Positions 44,749-56,361 of a stretch of DNA of 64,000 nt are shown here, piece by piece; position 1 is the stretch's first letter; each line of letters starts with the position of its first letter. This stretch comes from Vermamoeba vermiformis (taxonomy: Eukaryota > Tubulinea > Echinamoebida): contig JBEWZL010000076.1 in assembly GCA_045837725.1 (NCBI GenBank), positions 434,001-498,000 of the forward strand, written 5' to 3'. The position numbers and the translations under genes were made by a program. The notes beneath the pieces are model-generated. The model worked only from the letters and a program-made list of their open reading frames with translations, ran no database searches and was not told where the DNA came from.

Positions 44749-46086
44749 ATGGAGAACAGCGCTAATAATACACTCGCACAACTGCCTGACACCCCTCGTG
44801 ATCGCTATTTACTCGCCACCAAGAAGTTTGTCACGCAACAGCTCGTCGAACAGTATCCGTGTCAGATCAGCAATGCAAACAAAGCTCTGTTGTATTCGAT
44901 TGCCTGCCCTGAGGGTAAATAATTACTGCTCCGTTGTATATCATCTACTGCCCCAATACTCATTGTATTCATGTTAAGGCACGCAGCACGGCGGCGAATT
45001 AATTTTCTCGCGCTGGCGCAGCATGGATGTGCCCGAGAAGTGCTTCACCACGCACAATACAGCGCACTATAGTCATCAAGATGCCTATCCGTACCATCCG
45101 AATGAAGATCCACTCAAAGACGTGAGTATTGAGGCAGGTGTGTGTGCCGTACTCACGTGTCAGCAGGAGTGGTGGGTCAACTTTGCAGATCCGCATCTGT
45201 TCGTAGCATATGGCTCGAGTCTATTCGCGCAGGATGAGATACAAGTCGCAGAGCATCCGAGCTTGGGACACTTGCGCGAGGCCCTCTATGCGTGTAAGTA
45301 CTCAGCCTCGCTAGTCACTGGCTCTAACACGCAGCAGTGTCGCACCGAGTGAGTGAGCGCTACACACCCAAGACGCGCGAGCACAACAAAGCCACGCCCA
45401 TCTTGATCCGCGGTGCTGAACGACGCGTGGCCGTGGATGTGACTGCAGCGGAGGGCAGACCGCGCGGCCTGTACGGCAACGAGTTCGGTCGTGCCTCCAG
45501 CGATGCAGTGCGTGCAGCGAGCAGGGTCCTCGCGCCGTGCAGTGTGTCGCATCTGATCTGCATCGCGGCACTCAACGGCGGATTCGGTCGCTACACCCTC
45601 GCGCAGATCACCGACCTGTTCACCACCGCGTACACAGGGTGAGTGTTTGCAGCGGTCAGTGCGTAGCTCACAGCTGTTTGACAGATTCAGCGCGGCCAGG
45701 TTGGAGAGTGCCACCTGCCAGCCCGGGGCACGTGTCGTGGTGCACACCGGCAATTGGGGCACCGGGGCCTATGGGGGCCACAAAGGTATGGTGGTGTATA
45801 GGAGTGGTGTATTGCACGAGTGGTGACTAATGCTAGTCCTATTCTAGTGCTGATGGCGCTCATTCAGTTGTTCGCGGCAGATCTGGCGCAGATCGACGAG
45901 CTGCACTACCACACCTTCAACAGCGAGGGCACGCGCGCCTACAAAGAAGCACGCGCAGTGTATCAGCAGCTGGTGGAGCGGTACCGCACTGCTACTGAGA
46001 CCACATCCGCGCAGCTCAGTGTCGCGTCCTTGTGCGAGCTGTTGTATCAGCGCAAGTATCAGTGGGGCATGTCCGACGGCAATTAA
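44749..46086 (+). CDS. PARG-like (poly(ADP-ribose) glycohydrolase superfamily) protein, divergent
   Basis: Likely a macrodomain-type ADP-ribosyl glycohydrolase. Segments that line up with PARG: WWVNFADPHLFVAYGSSLFA then QDEIQVAEHPSLG (compare ADFAN...GGG...QEEIRF..NPEL); VVVHTGNWGTGAYGGHKVLM then ALIQLFAADLAQIDELHYHT (compare ATGNWGCGAFGGD...LKALIQ.LAA); and the C-terminal helix QLSVASLCELLYQRKYQW. The diphosphate-binding GGG is absent and QEE is QDE, though the second, catalytic Glu is kept. Exon 1 starts MENSANNTLAQLPDTPRD; five exons; junctions at CPE/GTQHGGEL and LYA/SVSHRV are frame-consistent. About 370 residues. Activity cannot be assumed. Confidence 0.65.
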
Positions 46087-46200
46087 CAGCCCCTATTACT
46101 ATGCTTGTACATATCTATAGCTATCTTCTGTCAGACGTAAATAGCTTCAGAGCTGTAAATTGAGTCATTCTCGTTCTGAATCTGGCCGCAAACACCACAC

Positions 46201-48552
46201 ATGAGCTCGAAACAGACCCCGCCTGCTGGTGGCAAGCGCACCAAGACCACTGAAAAGCGCTTGAAAATGTACGCCACGCGTGCCAAGCGCGACAAGCGCG
46301 GCAAAGTGGTGTGGGAGGCCTACAAATCCAAATCCACCGATCACATCGCGCGCATTCAGCCCGACAGACGCTGGTTTGGTCCCTCGAGAACTGCGACACC
46401 TGAGGCTATTGATAAGTTCCGCGAACAAGTCAAAAATGTCGTCGATCCCTACCACGAGTCCAAGGGTGCAGATCCATCCGACACCAATCCTGCGCCACTC
46501 ACGCCAGGCAGTACTGTAGCTCGTCATACTTATCTGCTCAAACAGGCCAAGATTCCCTATTCTCTGCTGCACACTAGAGACCACTTCCCAAATGCGATCA
46601 ACAATCGGATCTTAGATGTGGAGAGCTACGCCTCGACATTTGGACCTAAAAATACGCGCAAGAGACCTAAGATAGCCGCGAGTGATTATAGCGAGCTGTT
46701 GAAACGAGTGGAGACCACGCAAGGTAAGTCGAATCTCAATTATTTCTTCGGTCTAAGGGTGACACAATGTGCTTGATTATGCGTGCAATTAATTATAATA
46801 TTATTTATGTTAATTATTGCTGGCACTAGCAGCGCTGTTTGCACTCAGATCGCACCATCAGATCGCGATCAACTAACGAACTTATTTTTTAATTCAGAAA
46901 CTTACAAAGAAGACGCAGATCGCAACATCAAAGTCGAACAAGAATACAAAGAACAACAAGGTGATGCGGTGCTCACGGCAGGTCAATCCAACCGCATCCA
47001 CAACGAACTGCACAAAGTGATCGACGCGTCAGATGTGCTCATTCAAGTGCTCGATGCGCGCGATCCTGAAGGCACGCGCTCACGGTGGCTAGAGAAGTAC
47101 CTGCGCAAAGAACATCCGCACAAACATCTGGTGCTGCTGCTGAACAAGTGCGATCTGGTGCCGCAGAAGGTGACCAAGCAGTGGCTGAGTCTATTCTCGC
47201 GCGAATATCCCTGTCTCGCCTTCCACGCCTCGCTGCAGCGTCCCTTCGGCAAGGGCGCGCTGATTCAGATCCTGCGCCAGTTCCAACAGCTGCACGCCAA
47301 GGACAAGCAGCAGATCTCAGTCGGCTTCGTGGGCTATCCGAATGTGGGCAAGTCGAGTGTGATCAACACGCTGCGCCACAAGAAGGTGTGCAATGTCGCG
47401 CCCCTGCCCGGCGAGACCAAAGTGTGGCAGTACATCACGCTGTTCAAGCGCGTGTTTCTCATCGACTGCCCGGGTGTGGTCACGGCCGTCGATGTCGCCA
47501 AGCACAATCACGTGCTCGAAGATCAGTACCAGCAGCAGCAGCAGGAGCAGAGTGCAGACCCAGCACGTGATCAGCCCGGCAGCAATGTGGTCTCGGAGAA
47601 AGAGGCCGCGCTGGTGCTCAAGGGCGTGGTGCGCATTGAGAACTTGACCGATCCCGTCTCGTACATTGGTCCGCTCTTGACACGTGTCAATCTCGAGTAC
47701 ATGCAGCGTGTCTATCAGTGCGAGGTCAGCACCAATCACGTGACGTTCTTGGAGACGCTGGCCAAGAAGATGGGCAAGCTCTTGAAGGGCGGGCACCCTG
47801 ACATCACACGTGTCGCGCGCATCGTGCTCAATGATTGGCTGCGCGGAAAAATTCCGTTCTACACCAAACCTACGGGCACACGTGACAGCACCGCGCGTAG
47901 CAGTGATGCGGAACAACTCCGCGCACCGAGTCAGCTGATCGAGAACATCCCCGTGAAGGAGGACTTCAAAGAGCTGTTTCATGAAGAGTTTGAAGACGAG
48001 GCCCTGGTGGATGGCGCGCAGCAGGCTACACGTGACGAAGATGTCGCGAGCGAGGAGGAGGCAGAGCACGATGAAGACGAAGATGATGAGGACGAGGCCC
48101 CGATTGACTGGGACGCGGTGTACGCTTCAGTGAATCCCGAGCAAGATTTCAACACGATCCACCAGCACGAGCACAAAGACGCTAAAAATAGCAGCGTCGG
48201 ACTGCCCAAGACTGCTGACTTGCCTAAATTGGAACTGCAATCACCGCTCATGGACGACGACGGACCAGCACGTGGCCGAGCACGTGGTCAGGGAACAGTT
48301 CCCAAAGTCCAAAAAGAGAAAAAACAGCGCGGCAAAATTAAAAAGAAATCGCAAGTGAAATCTGAAGACGAGATGAAGGACCTGCTCCGCACACTGGAGA
48401 CCATAGAAGGCAAGTCTAATAATAGCAGCAAACAGTACAAAAATAGAAACAACCAAAATAAGAAGAAGCGTGCGCGCTCCGAGCAGACGGAAGATTTTGA
48501 AATTGTTCCGCAGGACTCACGCGCCAAGCGACGCAAGTTGACACCGCAATAG
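46201..48552 (+). CDS. GNL2: GNL2/NOG2 nucleolar GTPase
   Basis: Circularly permuted GTPase required for 60S maturation and export. The N-terminal NGP1 region is KRTKTTEKRLKMYATRAKRD, then NNRILDVESYASTFGPK. After an intron near 46725-46895 the GTPase motifs come in permuted order: LDARDPEGTR and NKCDLVPQKV (G4), HASLQRPFGKGAL (G5-like), GYPNVGKSSVINTL (G1), PLPGETKVWQ (G2), DCPGVV (G3). A YQQQQQEQ tract follows G3. The C-terminus is acidic (HDEDEDDEDEAPIDWDAVYA) then strongly basic (KKQRGKIKKKSQVKSE). Two main exons; stop TAG at 48552; about 700 residues. Confidence 0.95.
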
Positions 48553-48834
48553 AATTAGTGCAAACACTCGGCGAAAATACTTGCAATGTACTATTAATAG
48601 TCGCGTCTTTTTTGTAAATTGAACTTCGATTAAATAGCCTTATTTGAACGTGTCTTTGCACAAGTTCATTACGTGTCATCGAGTATTTATAATTACACCT
48701 AGTCTCATGCATCAGAGTGCCAGCGAGGGGATGTCAAGTACATCCGATGTGTAAGATTAATTGTAATTGTTAGGAGACACCTTTAATATTGCAAAGTACA
48801 AATACCGGTCAACACAGCTCTACTATCACATCAC

Positions 48835-49020
48835 CTACTTGCGCTGCTTGCTCTCCTTCACGCACGCGTTGTAAGTCTCGATCTGCACGCTACATCTGCG
48901 CTCTTGATAATTGTTCTGCTGCAGACAGCTCTGAATCTCGCATGCTAGACGATGGCAGGGGTCTGTGGCACTCTGTTTAGTACTGCTTTGTGCACTGTTC
49001 TTCGCTGTTGTGTCGCTCAT
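48835..49020 (-). CDS. CMC4: CMC4-type twin CX9C mitochondrial intermembrane-space protein
   Basis: Single-exon gene for a 61-residue protein. The segment DPCHRLACEIQSCLQQNNY, then QERRCSVQIETYNACVKESK holds twin CX9C motifs (C-HRLACEIQS-C and C-SVQIETYNA-C), as in CMC4/MTCP1 p8, imported by the MIA40 pathway. An additional Cys between the first pair (ACEIQ) also matches CMC4. Start ATG 49020, stop 48835. Divergent from the C11orf54-type gene, starts under 100 bases apart. Confidence 0.9.
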   Translation of the reverse strand: MSDTTAKNSAQSSTKQSATDPCHRLACEIQSCLQQNNYQERRCSVQIETYNACVKESKQRK

Positions 49021-49113
49021 CGTGTTCTATTCAAGCAATTAAAATAAGGTGCGCAGATGTGACTTTTTCAACTTAATTTCTGTTGTTGTAACAACACGAC
49101 CGCACTGTACAGC

Positions 49114-50431
49114 TATGGCGAACACATCACATGCTCAAAAGCCACGTTCAGTGCGCATTGAACCACTCTTCGTGCCTGAATTGAAAGATCTCGCGCAGAC
49201 TTTTGAATCTGCATTGAAAGCTAATTTTAAGCTTGTAAGTGCGGCATATATTGCACAAATATTATATGCACGATATTGTGTGGCACCAGGATGAAAGTAG
49301 CCAGTACAAGATTTAATTTTAATTGATACGTTTCCTACAAATAATAATATGCCATATAAGGCAATAGCAGTGACTCTCACGACCAGGCTGCACTTCCTAA
49401 TTTAGCAACTAACCATGTGCAGGTGGAGGTAGAAACAGTCACGTGTCCAGATCTGCGTCAGTGGGGGCTCGCTTCCGAGGGTTTGACTTCCCAATTAGGA
49501 AAGAGCGGTCAAGGCACGCAGAACGATGCGCATCTAAAAATAGGCACCAATCAGGTGGCAAGTGGCACGCACGAGAATGCGCAGTACGTGGTGGACATTG
49601 GTGGCGTGGACAACATGCACTACACGGCCAATCACAGCTATTTTTGGAACTTTGAGGACATTGCCGCTGCTGTCAACTGCAAAGATGCCTTTTTTGTCGG
49701 GGCAGGTGCCAGCAGCAAGCACGTGACCGGTGACAACTGCGAACTGATGCCCAACACGCACGTGCACCACACTTGTGCCAGCAAATCTGCGGAGGTCGAT
49801 CCGAACTCTGGCCGCTGTGTGCTGGTACGCACTTGCCTTATTTGGTAACGCATCTTCGCTGACTTTCCATATTTAGAAAGAGTACCAGAGCAACGAGTTC
49901 GGCACGCTGTGCAATGTGTACGGGTCACAGGGTCTACCAGGGCCTGTCATTCGTGTCAGCTGTCACGTGCGCACTGGCGCGGACAATCCGATCACGTGTC
50001 TGCGCAAAGCACTCATTGCCCAATATGGTACTGAGCGCATGATCGGTATCGGCGGAGTATTTCAGATTCAAGAAGGCACGATCAAAAGTCACGTGATGCC
50101 CAATTTTCCTAATAAGGATCTGTTGGACATGACGCAGGTCAATGAGTGGCTCAAGTTCTATCACGTGCCTCTCACGCCGTCCAATCCAGCCACGTGCCTG
50201 AGTGTGTTCGTGAATGCCGATCCACTCAATCTCGGCTTGAGATTGGACCACACACACTTCTACCAGGGCCTCAGTGCAGATCCGAGTGCGGGCCTGGACG
50301 GACACGGCACAGGGCACGGCGGACACTATCACTACGACACCTCGCCCGAGATTGTCAAGTACGTTGGGTACTTCTCACCCGCGCAGTACTTGGCGCGTGT
50401 GGATCCTGCAGTGGCACCTGGCACCCATTGA
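49114..50431 (+). CDS. C11orf54/PTD012-like zinc-dependent ester hydrolase (DUF1907)
   Basis: Human C11orf54 is a zinc enzyme with ester hydrolase activity. Seen here: VPELKDLAQTFESALKANF, VTCPDLRQWGLASEGL, VVDIGGVDNMHYTANHSYFW (family G-G), NCKDAFFVGAGASSKHVTGD, then GVFQIQEGTIKSHVMPNFPN and the metal site LDHTHFYQG...GHGGHYHYDTSPEIVKYVGY with FSPAQYLARVDP. The HxH plus HYHYDT pattern matches the family's zinc-binding segment. Three exons (49114-49234, about 49424-49824, about 49877-50431). The physiological substrate is unknown. Confidence 0.9.
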
Positions 50432-50518
50432 ACACGCAATCGATTAACGGTGTTTATAATTACTAAAAAAGGAAGTCCTATTTACAAAGTGTCACGTTGG
50501 TAATATTTCCAAAATTGT

Positions 50519-52544
50519 TTAACTGTTGCGCTGCGAGGCACGGTTGAAAGTGGTCATGGAGACAGCATTGCCATCTTTGGCAGTGCTATTATTAGCGCTC
50601 TGTTTACTCGCAGTCTTGTTGTTGTTGGCATTGGACTGCGCTGCATTGCTGGCACTCTGATCGTCGATGAACTGCGCATTGAGCCAGTCATTCCACTTGC
50701 GGTAGTGGATCTGCTTGGCGCGGTCCCACAGCGCGTGTGCATCGAGATTGCAGGGCTGTCCTTGCAGCGTGCGATTGAGCTTGATGCCGACGGTGAGCGT
50801 GAAGAAGAACTCGCGCTTCATGTCCTCAATCTCGGCCAAGAACTCCTCTTTGACGCCACTCACCTCGTGCAGCAGCAGTCGACGGCGCAGCTGTTGTGCT
50901 TCAGTGCGCAGCTGATCGAGTTCGCGCTGATAGTACTCGAAGGTCTTCTTCTTAGCCTTGCTCTCCGTCGTCTTCTCTTGCAGCAGTCGTTGCAACTAGT
51001 GTCAAAGGCGTCAGTCAGTGCTACACCACACCTAGATATTAGATAACACTACGCACAGTCTGTGAGAGGAATGAGTTCTGTGTCTGGTGCGCTTGATTCG
51101 CCACGCGTGCATTCTCCAATTCTTCGACCAGACGTCGGATCTGCTCCTTGCTGCTCGGTGGCTTGGTGCCACTCGTGCCAGCAGTGCTCGTGTCCTCCGT
51201 GTAGCCCGTGGAGCGACGAATCTCTTTGAGCTGATGTCCGAGCTTGGCGAACTGTTCGTTCTTGGACTCAATCTCTTGCTTGAGGAAGTCGAGTTCGTTC
51301 TCGAGCGCCACTTGTCTGTTCTGCAAGATGTCGTTCATCTCCTCACTGCGGTGCAGCTCGTCACTCGCGCGATAGAACTCGTGCTCCACCGCACTCAGCT
51401 TGGCCTCCAACTCGCGCACCACCGCACTGTCCACGTGACTCGTGCTGTGCTGATCGGTCACGTGCTCCTCGCTGATCACGTGCTGCGGCTGCGTCTCCAG
51501 GGCCACACGCTTGCGTTCGAGTGCAGTCTCTCGCTCGCGCAGTGCTCGACTGGTCTCGTCGAGGTCACGCTCGCGCTCCACCACTGCACTCTCGCGCCGC
51601 TTGAGGGCCTCTTCTTGCTGATGAATGAACTCGTGGCGTTGTGCCAGCACTGTCTCGCGCTCATTGAGCTGCTGACTCTGCACTTTGAAGTGTTCTTGCT
51701 GCAGTTCAAACATCTTGTGCGTCTGTTCGTACTGGCGCACTTTGAACGACAGCTCCTCGCTCTGTTCGCGCACACTCTCGCGCTGATCTTGCGCACGTGA
51801 CTCGAGTTCTTCCACCTCTTTGACACGTCGCTCCATGTCACCCTCTGACACGCGCAGTTGTTCGTCACGTGATTTGAGATCTGATTCTTTGCGTTGCAGT
51901 TCTTCGCGCAATTCTTCAATTCTTTTCTCCTCGCTCTTCAGTCGCTCGTTCATTGTCTCCAAGTCACGTGCTCTGTCCTCGAGATCACGTGTCTGTTGTT
52001 CCAATTGTTCCGCGCGTCGTCTGAGATCCGCGTCGAGTGCAGCCACTTGACTCTGCTGCTGCTTGAGGTCACTCGTCGACTTGCTCACTGCACGCGTCTC
52101 TTCGACCAAGCGCGCCTCGACTCTGCGCACTGCTGACAGCGCGAGCAACAGCTTGGTCACATCAATGTCACGTGCTTGCATCACCGCTGCAGTGCCTAAT
52201 TTGTCCACGTCATCAATCGTGTCTTCCAGCTCTAAAAATAGCTCCAGTCAGATCTGCGTCAGCGAGTGCATGCAGCACGTACCTATGAGCTGCGGTATAG
52301 TCTTGAACAACGAGTCTTCGCCGCTCTTCAGCTGCGATTGTGATTTGGTGCGCAATAGACTCGGCGCACTGCCGTTCAGTGCCGCTACATCTGCTGCGTC
52401 GAAAGAAGGACGAGGACTCGTACGACTACTGCGCACTGCTACTATATGAGGGCGTACTGGCAGCTCTTGGGGCTCAATGTCTGTTTCTTTGCCGCTATCA
52501 ATAAATTCGCTCAAGTCTGCTGTCTGATCTGGTTGATCTGTCAT
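50519..52544 (-). CDS. Long coiled-coil protein, family not recognised
   Basis: About 620 residues in four or five exons, starting MTDQPDQTADLSEFIDSGKE at 52544. After a disordered Ser-rich start (RSSRTSPRPSFDAAD) a nearly unbroken coiled coil runs for some 400 residues with heptad-rich, Glu/Arg/Gln-dominated sequence (RRRAEQLEQQTRDLEDRARD, REQSEELSFKVRQYEQTHKM). The last exon has a more conserved-looking segment, FFFTLTVGIKLNRTLQGQPC and WDRAKQIHYRKWNDWLNAQF, then an Asn/Ser-rich tail. Such C-terminal blocks occur in golgins and other tethers but I cannot match it. Convergent with the C11orf54-type gene. Confidence 0.75.
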
Positions 52545-52844
52545 TCTAATTTAAACTTGGCCGTAAATATATTACAAAATTATTGGCTATTATTTGGTAT
52601 TATTTTAATTTTATAGATAATTCTTTGTGAAGCTGAAATTTTGTTCCTATAATTCCTCTGGATCTCACTGCGATAAATGTTCAGCTGCAATATATTAATA
52701 TCCAATACGGTGTTCTTATGCATACAAATCACACAATCGGGTCGTGTTCTATTTCCCGAATTTGCTAACTCTAATCGCGACTTAATGCGCATTTAAGTCA
52801 CCCAATTTTTCGCACGAACTTTCCTGTCCATCGATAAGCGCAGT

Positions 52845-54894
52845 TTATTTACAGAATATATTTACAATACGCGCTTCACTGCCTAAAGGGGCACCGCATA
52901 TGATATCGTTCTTCGGCGATGCATTCGAGGGTTTTAAAGTCAGATGTGCCGTGGTATACCCTTGCTGTTCAGCATACACATTACGATCATAATTGATGAG
53001 GCTACGAGAGCAAAGGATGTGTTATTATACGATGGTTTGGAAATGACCGCTACACATACCCCATGGCGTGCTTGCCTAGCCAGTACGCAGTGGACTCCAC
53101 CTGACAGGCAGTCTGATCGGCACGTGACGCCAACAGTAGATAGTCCTCGAATGTTAGACCACACGTACTACCAAATAAGGAAGAGCGGGGATAGTGTATG
53201 CCAGCTCCACCGTGCCAGTTAGCGATGGCACCGAGACAGCAAGGCACGAGACAGTACGCTGCGCTGTGCTTGAGACAGTAGTCGAGCACGAGATCTGACA
53301 GCGCGCCACACGCGTGGAGTGCCAGACCGAGCGTGCACGTGACTGGCACTCTGCCATCGAGCACTGCTTGCACGTCGGCCAAGACGACTTGAATATTTTG
53401 CAATCCAAGGGCACGAATTCTTTTCTGTGCGAGACTGACACTGACCTGTGAAAAATACCGCTGAGTGACATGTGACACATTGATACTTTGGATGGTGACG
53501 TACATCATTCTTGTCGAGCAGTACGAATTGATTGTGCGGGAACAAGTACGCAAGCACGAGTGTCAGGTGACCGCTGCCCGCACAGAAATCTACCACGACA
53601 TCCCCTGGCTGACACGTGTCAATCGCGCTGTGGTGATGCATGTATAACGTACCTGAATCATACTGCCAATCACGTGCACGAGTCCAGCTACTTGATCTCG
53701 CTTGCGATCCAATCGTTGCTTCTGTTCGCCCAGACCACGTGATGGATCCAACTCGGCGGGACTGCGCGACCAGTCCACGTGATATTTGCAGGCCAATGAT
53801 CTATTTTTAGCATCAACGCGCACTCCTGCATCAATACCCCGCGTGTCGTCATCGTACGGCACGACAACATTGCCTAATTTGGCTATGACAGATTGCCAGG
53901 TGACAGCATTGCTGAGTGCGTGGTGATGCCGCCTGTCACTCACTGCGAGCTGCAGTTCAGGACCAGACGTGTAGCGCTGCGTGAACTGATGCCACTCCAT
54001 GTGGAACTGAACAGAGTGGTCAGTTGAGGTAATTCTAGCGCAGTATCAATTGATTGGTCGTACTGTGGTGTGCACGAGACTCGCCACATCCAACACCGAT
54101 AACTCTTTGTGCACTGTTCTGAATTGTACGACCTCTACTCTGTTCTGAATATACTCGAGCCATATTAATATGTTGACTGTCAGCTCCGCGAGGTGTGGAT
54201 GTAGTGCAGGCAGTGAGTACAAGACACGCTGGAAGCAGATCAGCCGTGCATAACTACGTGTAGAGCGACTAACTTACTATTACATGCTGCAAGAAAGGCA
54301 ACAAGATGAAGTCGATGATGGAGATGTAGCTCCACCCAATGTGAGTTCTACTCCTCAGCACGCGATTCAAGCGCAGTAACTCAGCCGGCACGTCACTGAT
54401 GCTCGGCACTTGATCGCCAACGATTTGTGCTTCAAAAACACGCCACTGAGCTAATATTTCTTCGTACCACTCGAACCATGGTGGCACCTAAGATAAAATT
54501 ATGAATTAGTCTCGTTGTATATTCACACTAAACTAGTGGATCGCGATCCAAAACGATAATTTTGTAATTTAGCGCCAAAAATATGCTTATATCTTACCAA
54601 CTTTTTTCCTGATTTTTTGAAGCCTAAATAATAACATTTTGGAATATTGTCCCACTTGCGATCTCGCGTTAATTCTGATTTGCCGGACCGTTGGTAATAA
54701 GTATTAAATAGCGCTGTTACTATGTCTCTAATACCCGTGTAACTGATGTTGCTCTCCACATTGATGAGCACTGGTCGGATCTGGTCTGTCAGTTGCAGCG
54801 GTGTCTCAGTCTCGAACACATGTCTGGCGAGCAACACTGACGCATTCAACACTGGATCTGCACTCAGCGCGAGAGTGAAGGGTGTGTGGTGCAT
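52845..54894 (-). CDS. GSTCD: GSTCD homologue: GST-C-like plus methyltransferase-like domain
   Basis: The C-terminal half reads QRLDRKRDQVAGLVHVIGSM, GDVVVDFCAGSGHLTLVLAY (SAM-binding-like motif I), LDKNDVSLAQKRIRALGL, LGLALHACGALSDLVLDYCL, YCLVPCCLGAI, RADQTACQVESTAYWLGKHA and MGLINYDRNVYAEQQGY, then SNASPKNDIICGAP: a clear match to animal GSTCD. The N-terminal half has a GST-C-like helical region (WYEEILAQWRVFEAQIVGDQ, WSYISIIDFILLPFLQHVI). About eight exons; the final exon was placed by joining CMG/LINYD in frame, ending FCK-TAA at 52845. The start is taken as MHHTPFTLALSAD at 54894; the frame is open a little further upstream without an ATG. Molecular function of GSTCD is not established. 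Confidence 0.85.
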
Positions 54895-55010
54895 GTCATT
54901 GAGCTTTACAACAAGTGCGTCATTTAAGGCAGAACACAGCTGACAATTTATTCGTGCCTCATTGGAGTACTATATACAACATGTCCTAGTCTACACGTGA
55001 CTAGTTCTTA

Positions 55011-56361
55011 GAGCCATCTTTTTCCAACTGCGCAGCTAACAGATTGTAGTGTTCGAGCACTGCTAGGTATACAAAAGTATATTGTTCCTGTGCAGCGCTC
55101 CATTAGTCATCGTGGTGGTGCATGATCAACAGCTTACCTTAGTCTGCACCATGCCATGTCGCTGTTGGCGCATGTCCAGCACGGTCTGTACAATGTTGAT
55201 GGTGGGCAGTGAATTGTGTTGTGTCACGTGATCGTTCATTTCATGAATGATGCGATGCACTGCGCAGAATGTGCCTGAACGACCAATCCCCGCACTGCAA
55301 TGCACGCAGATAGGTCCCTGCAGTGACAGTTATTCAGAGGTCTATCACGACTGGACGTATATAAATGTACGGTCAATTGCGCACGTACCCCACCAGTGTT
55401 GTAACTGTCCACCAAGTACAGCAGATTCAAGAACGAGCTCTGCACGGGCAGTCCATGATCAGCCCAGGCTGTGTACTGAAACTGCGTCAGTTCGCGCGTC
55501 ACTTCAGGACTCTGCGCATTGGTGACGGTGAATGTGCGCACAATCAACTGCGGCTCTTCTTGGCGCTTGACAAAAGTCACGGTGATGTTGTCGAAGGTGA
55601 GGGTGTTCTCTTCGGGCCAGTATCTGTTGCACTTGATCTGCAAGTACGCGTCAGTATGCGGTGACTGTCAGTAACATCGTGTTCAATGTCGCACCTTGCC
55701 GTTCTCAACCTCTTTGGTGAGCATGACAATCACGGAGACGTGTTGTTCCCTGTCAACTCAATTCGTCAGTCGCGAGTCACGTAACTGCGCTAGCTACACA
55801 CGCACCATATCATGCGCCAGAAGTCTGTTATAGTGTGCGCGAGAGGTCCTTGTGTGGATATATAGCGCTTCTTGTTGTTTTTCTCGCCCTGAACAGGATG
55901 ATTCAGATCAGCTAGAATTGGCGTAAGGTCGTACAACTAACCGTTATAAAATTCGCGTTGATATAATCAGAGCCAGGGTCGTTCGGAATTTCTTGTAAAA
56001 CAACGCGCGTCTCTTCGTCTGGAATTGTGTTGTCAGTTAAAGATCCGCTGTCATAAATAATATTAAGACTCACTAGGCAACACATTGTTATATCTATTTT
56101 TAAATCTATTTTCTATTTTGTTGGCAATATCGTAGTTGTTTTTAGTGTCTTGTTCTGCTGAAACCTTCTCCAAGTGCTTGGTTGTTTGAAATAATAATTA
56201 ATTTTTATTATTGTTAAGCGAATGATTTGCGTATCAATACTCACTTTAAATTCTGCCTCAAATCCATTGGCTTGTCCAGAATCGGGCAAACGTTCAAAAA
56301 GCTTTGTAACGTGCGTTGGAAGATCGGTGATCGGTTTTCCGAATTCTACAGGAGCAGCCAT
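55011..56361 (-). CDS. Classical protein tyrosine phosphatase with WAD instead of WPD loop
   Basis: Single PTP domain. Start at 56361 gives MAAPVEFGKPITDLPTHVTK; following exons: NRFKNRYNNVLP, RVVLQEIPNDPGSDYINANF, STQGPLAHTITDFWRMIWEQ, MLTKEVENGKIKCNRYWPEE, FQYTAWADHGLPVQSSFL and the canonical active site ICVHCSAGIGRSGTFCAVHR, then VQTVLDMRQQRHGMVQTKEQ. The general-acid Asp is present, but the Pro before it is Ala. Ten or so short exons; ends QLEKDGSKN-TAG at 55011. Same strand as GSTCD and only about 115 bases upstream of its start. It is clearly distinct in sequence from the PTP at 38556. Confidence 0.92.

Noticed and set aside
47317-48069. Minus-strand open frame of 250 codons
   Set aside because: Antisense of the GNL2 GTPase exon.
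54895-55020. Extra first exon for GSTCD starting at an ATG near 55023
   Set aside because: That ATG lies inside the C-terminal codons of the upstream phosphatase, and the implied intron is only 27 bases; the ATG at 54894 is simpler.
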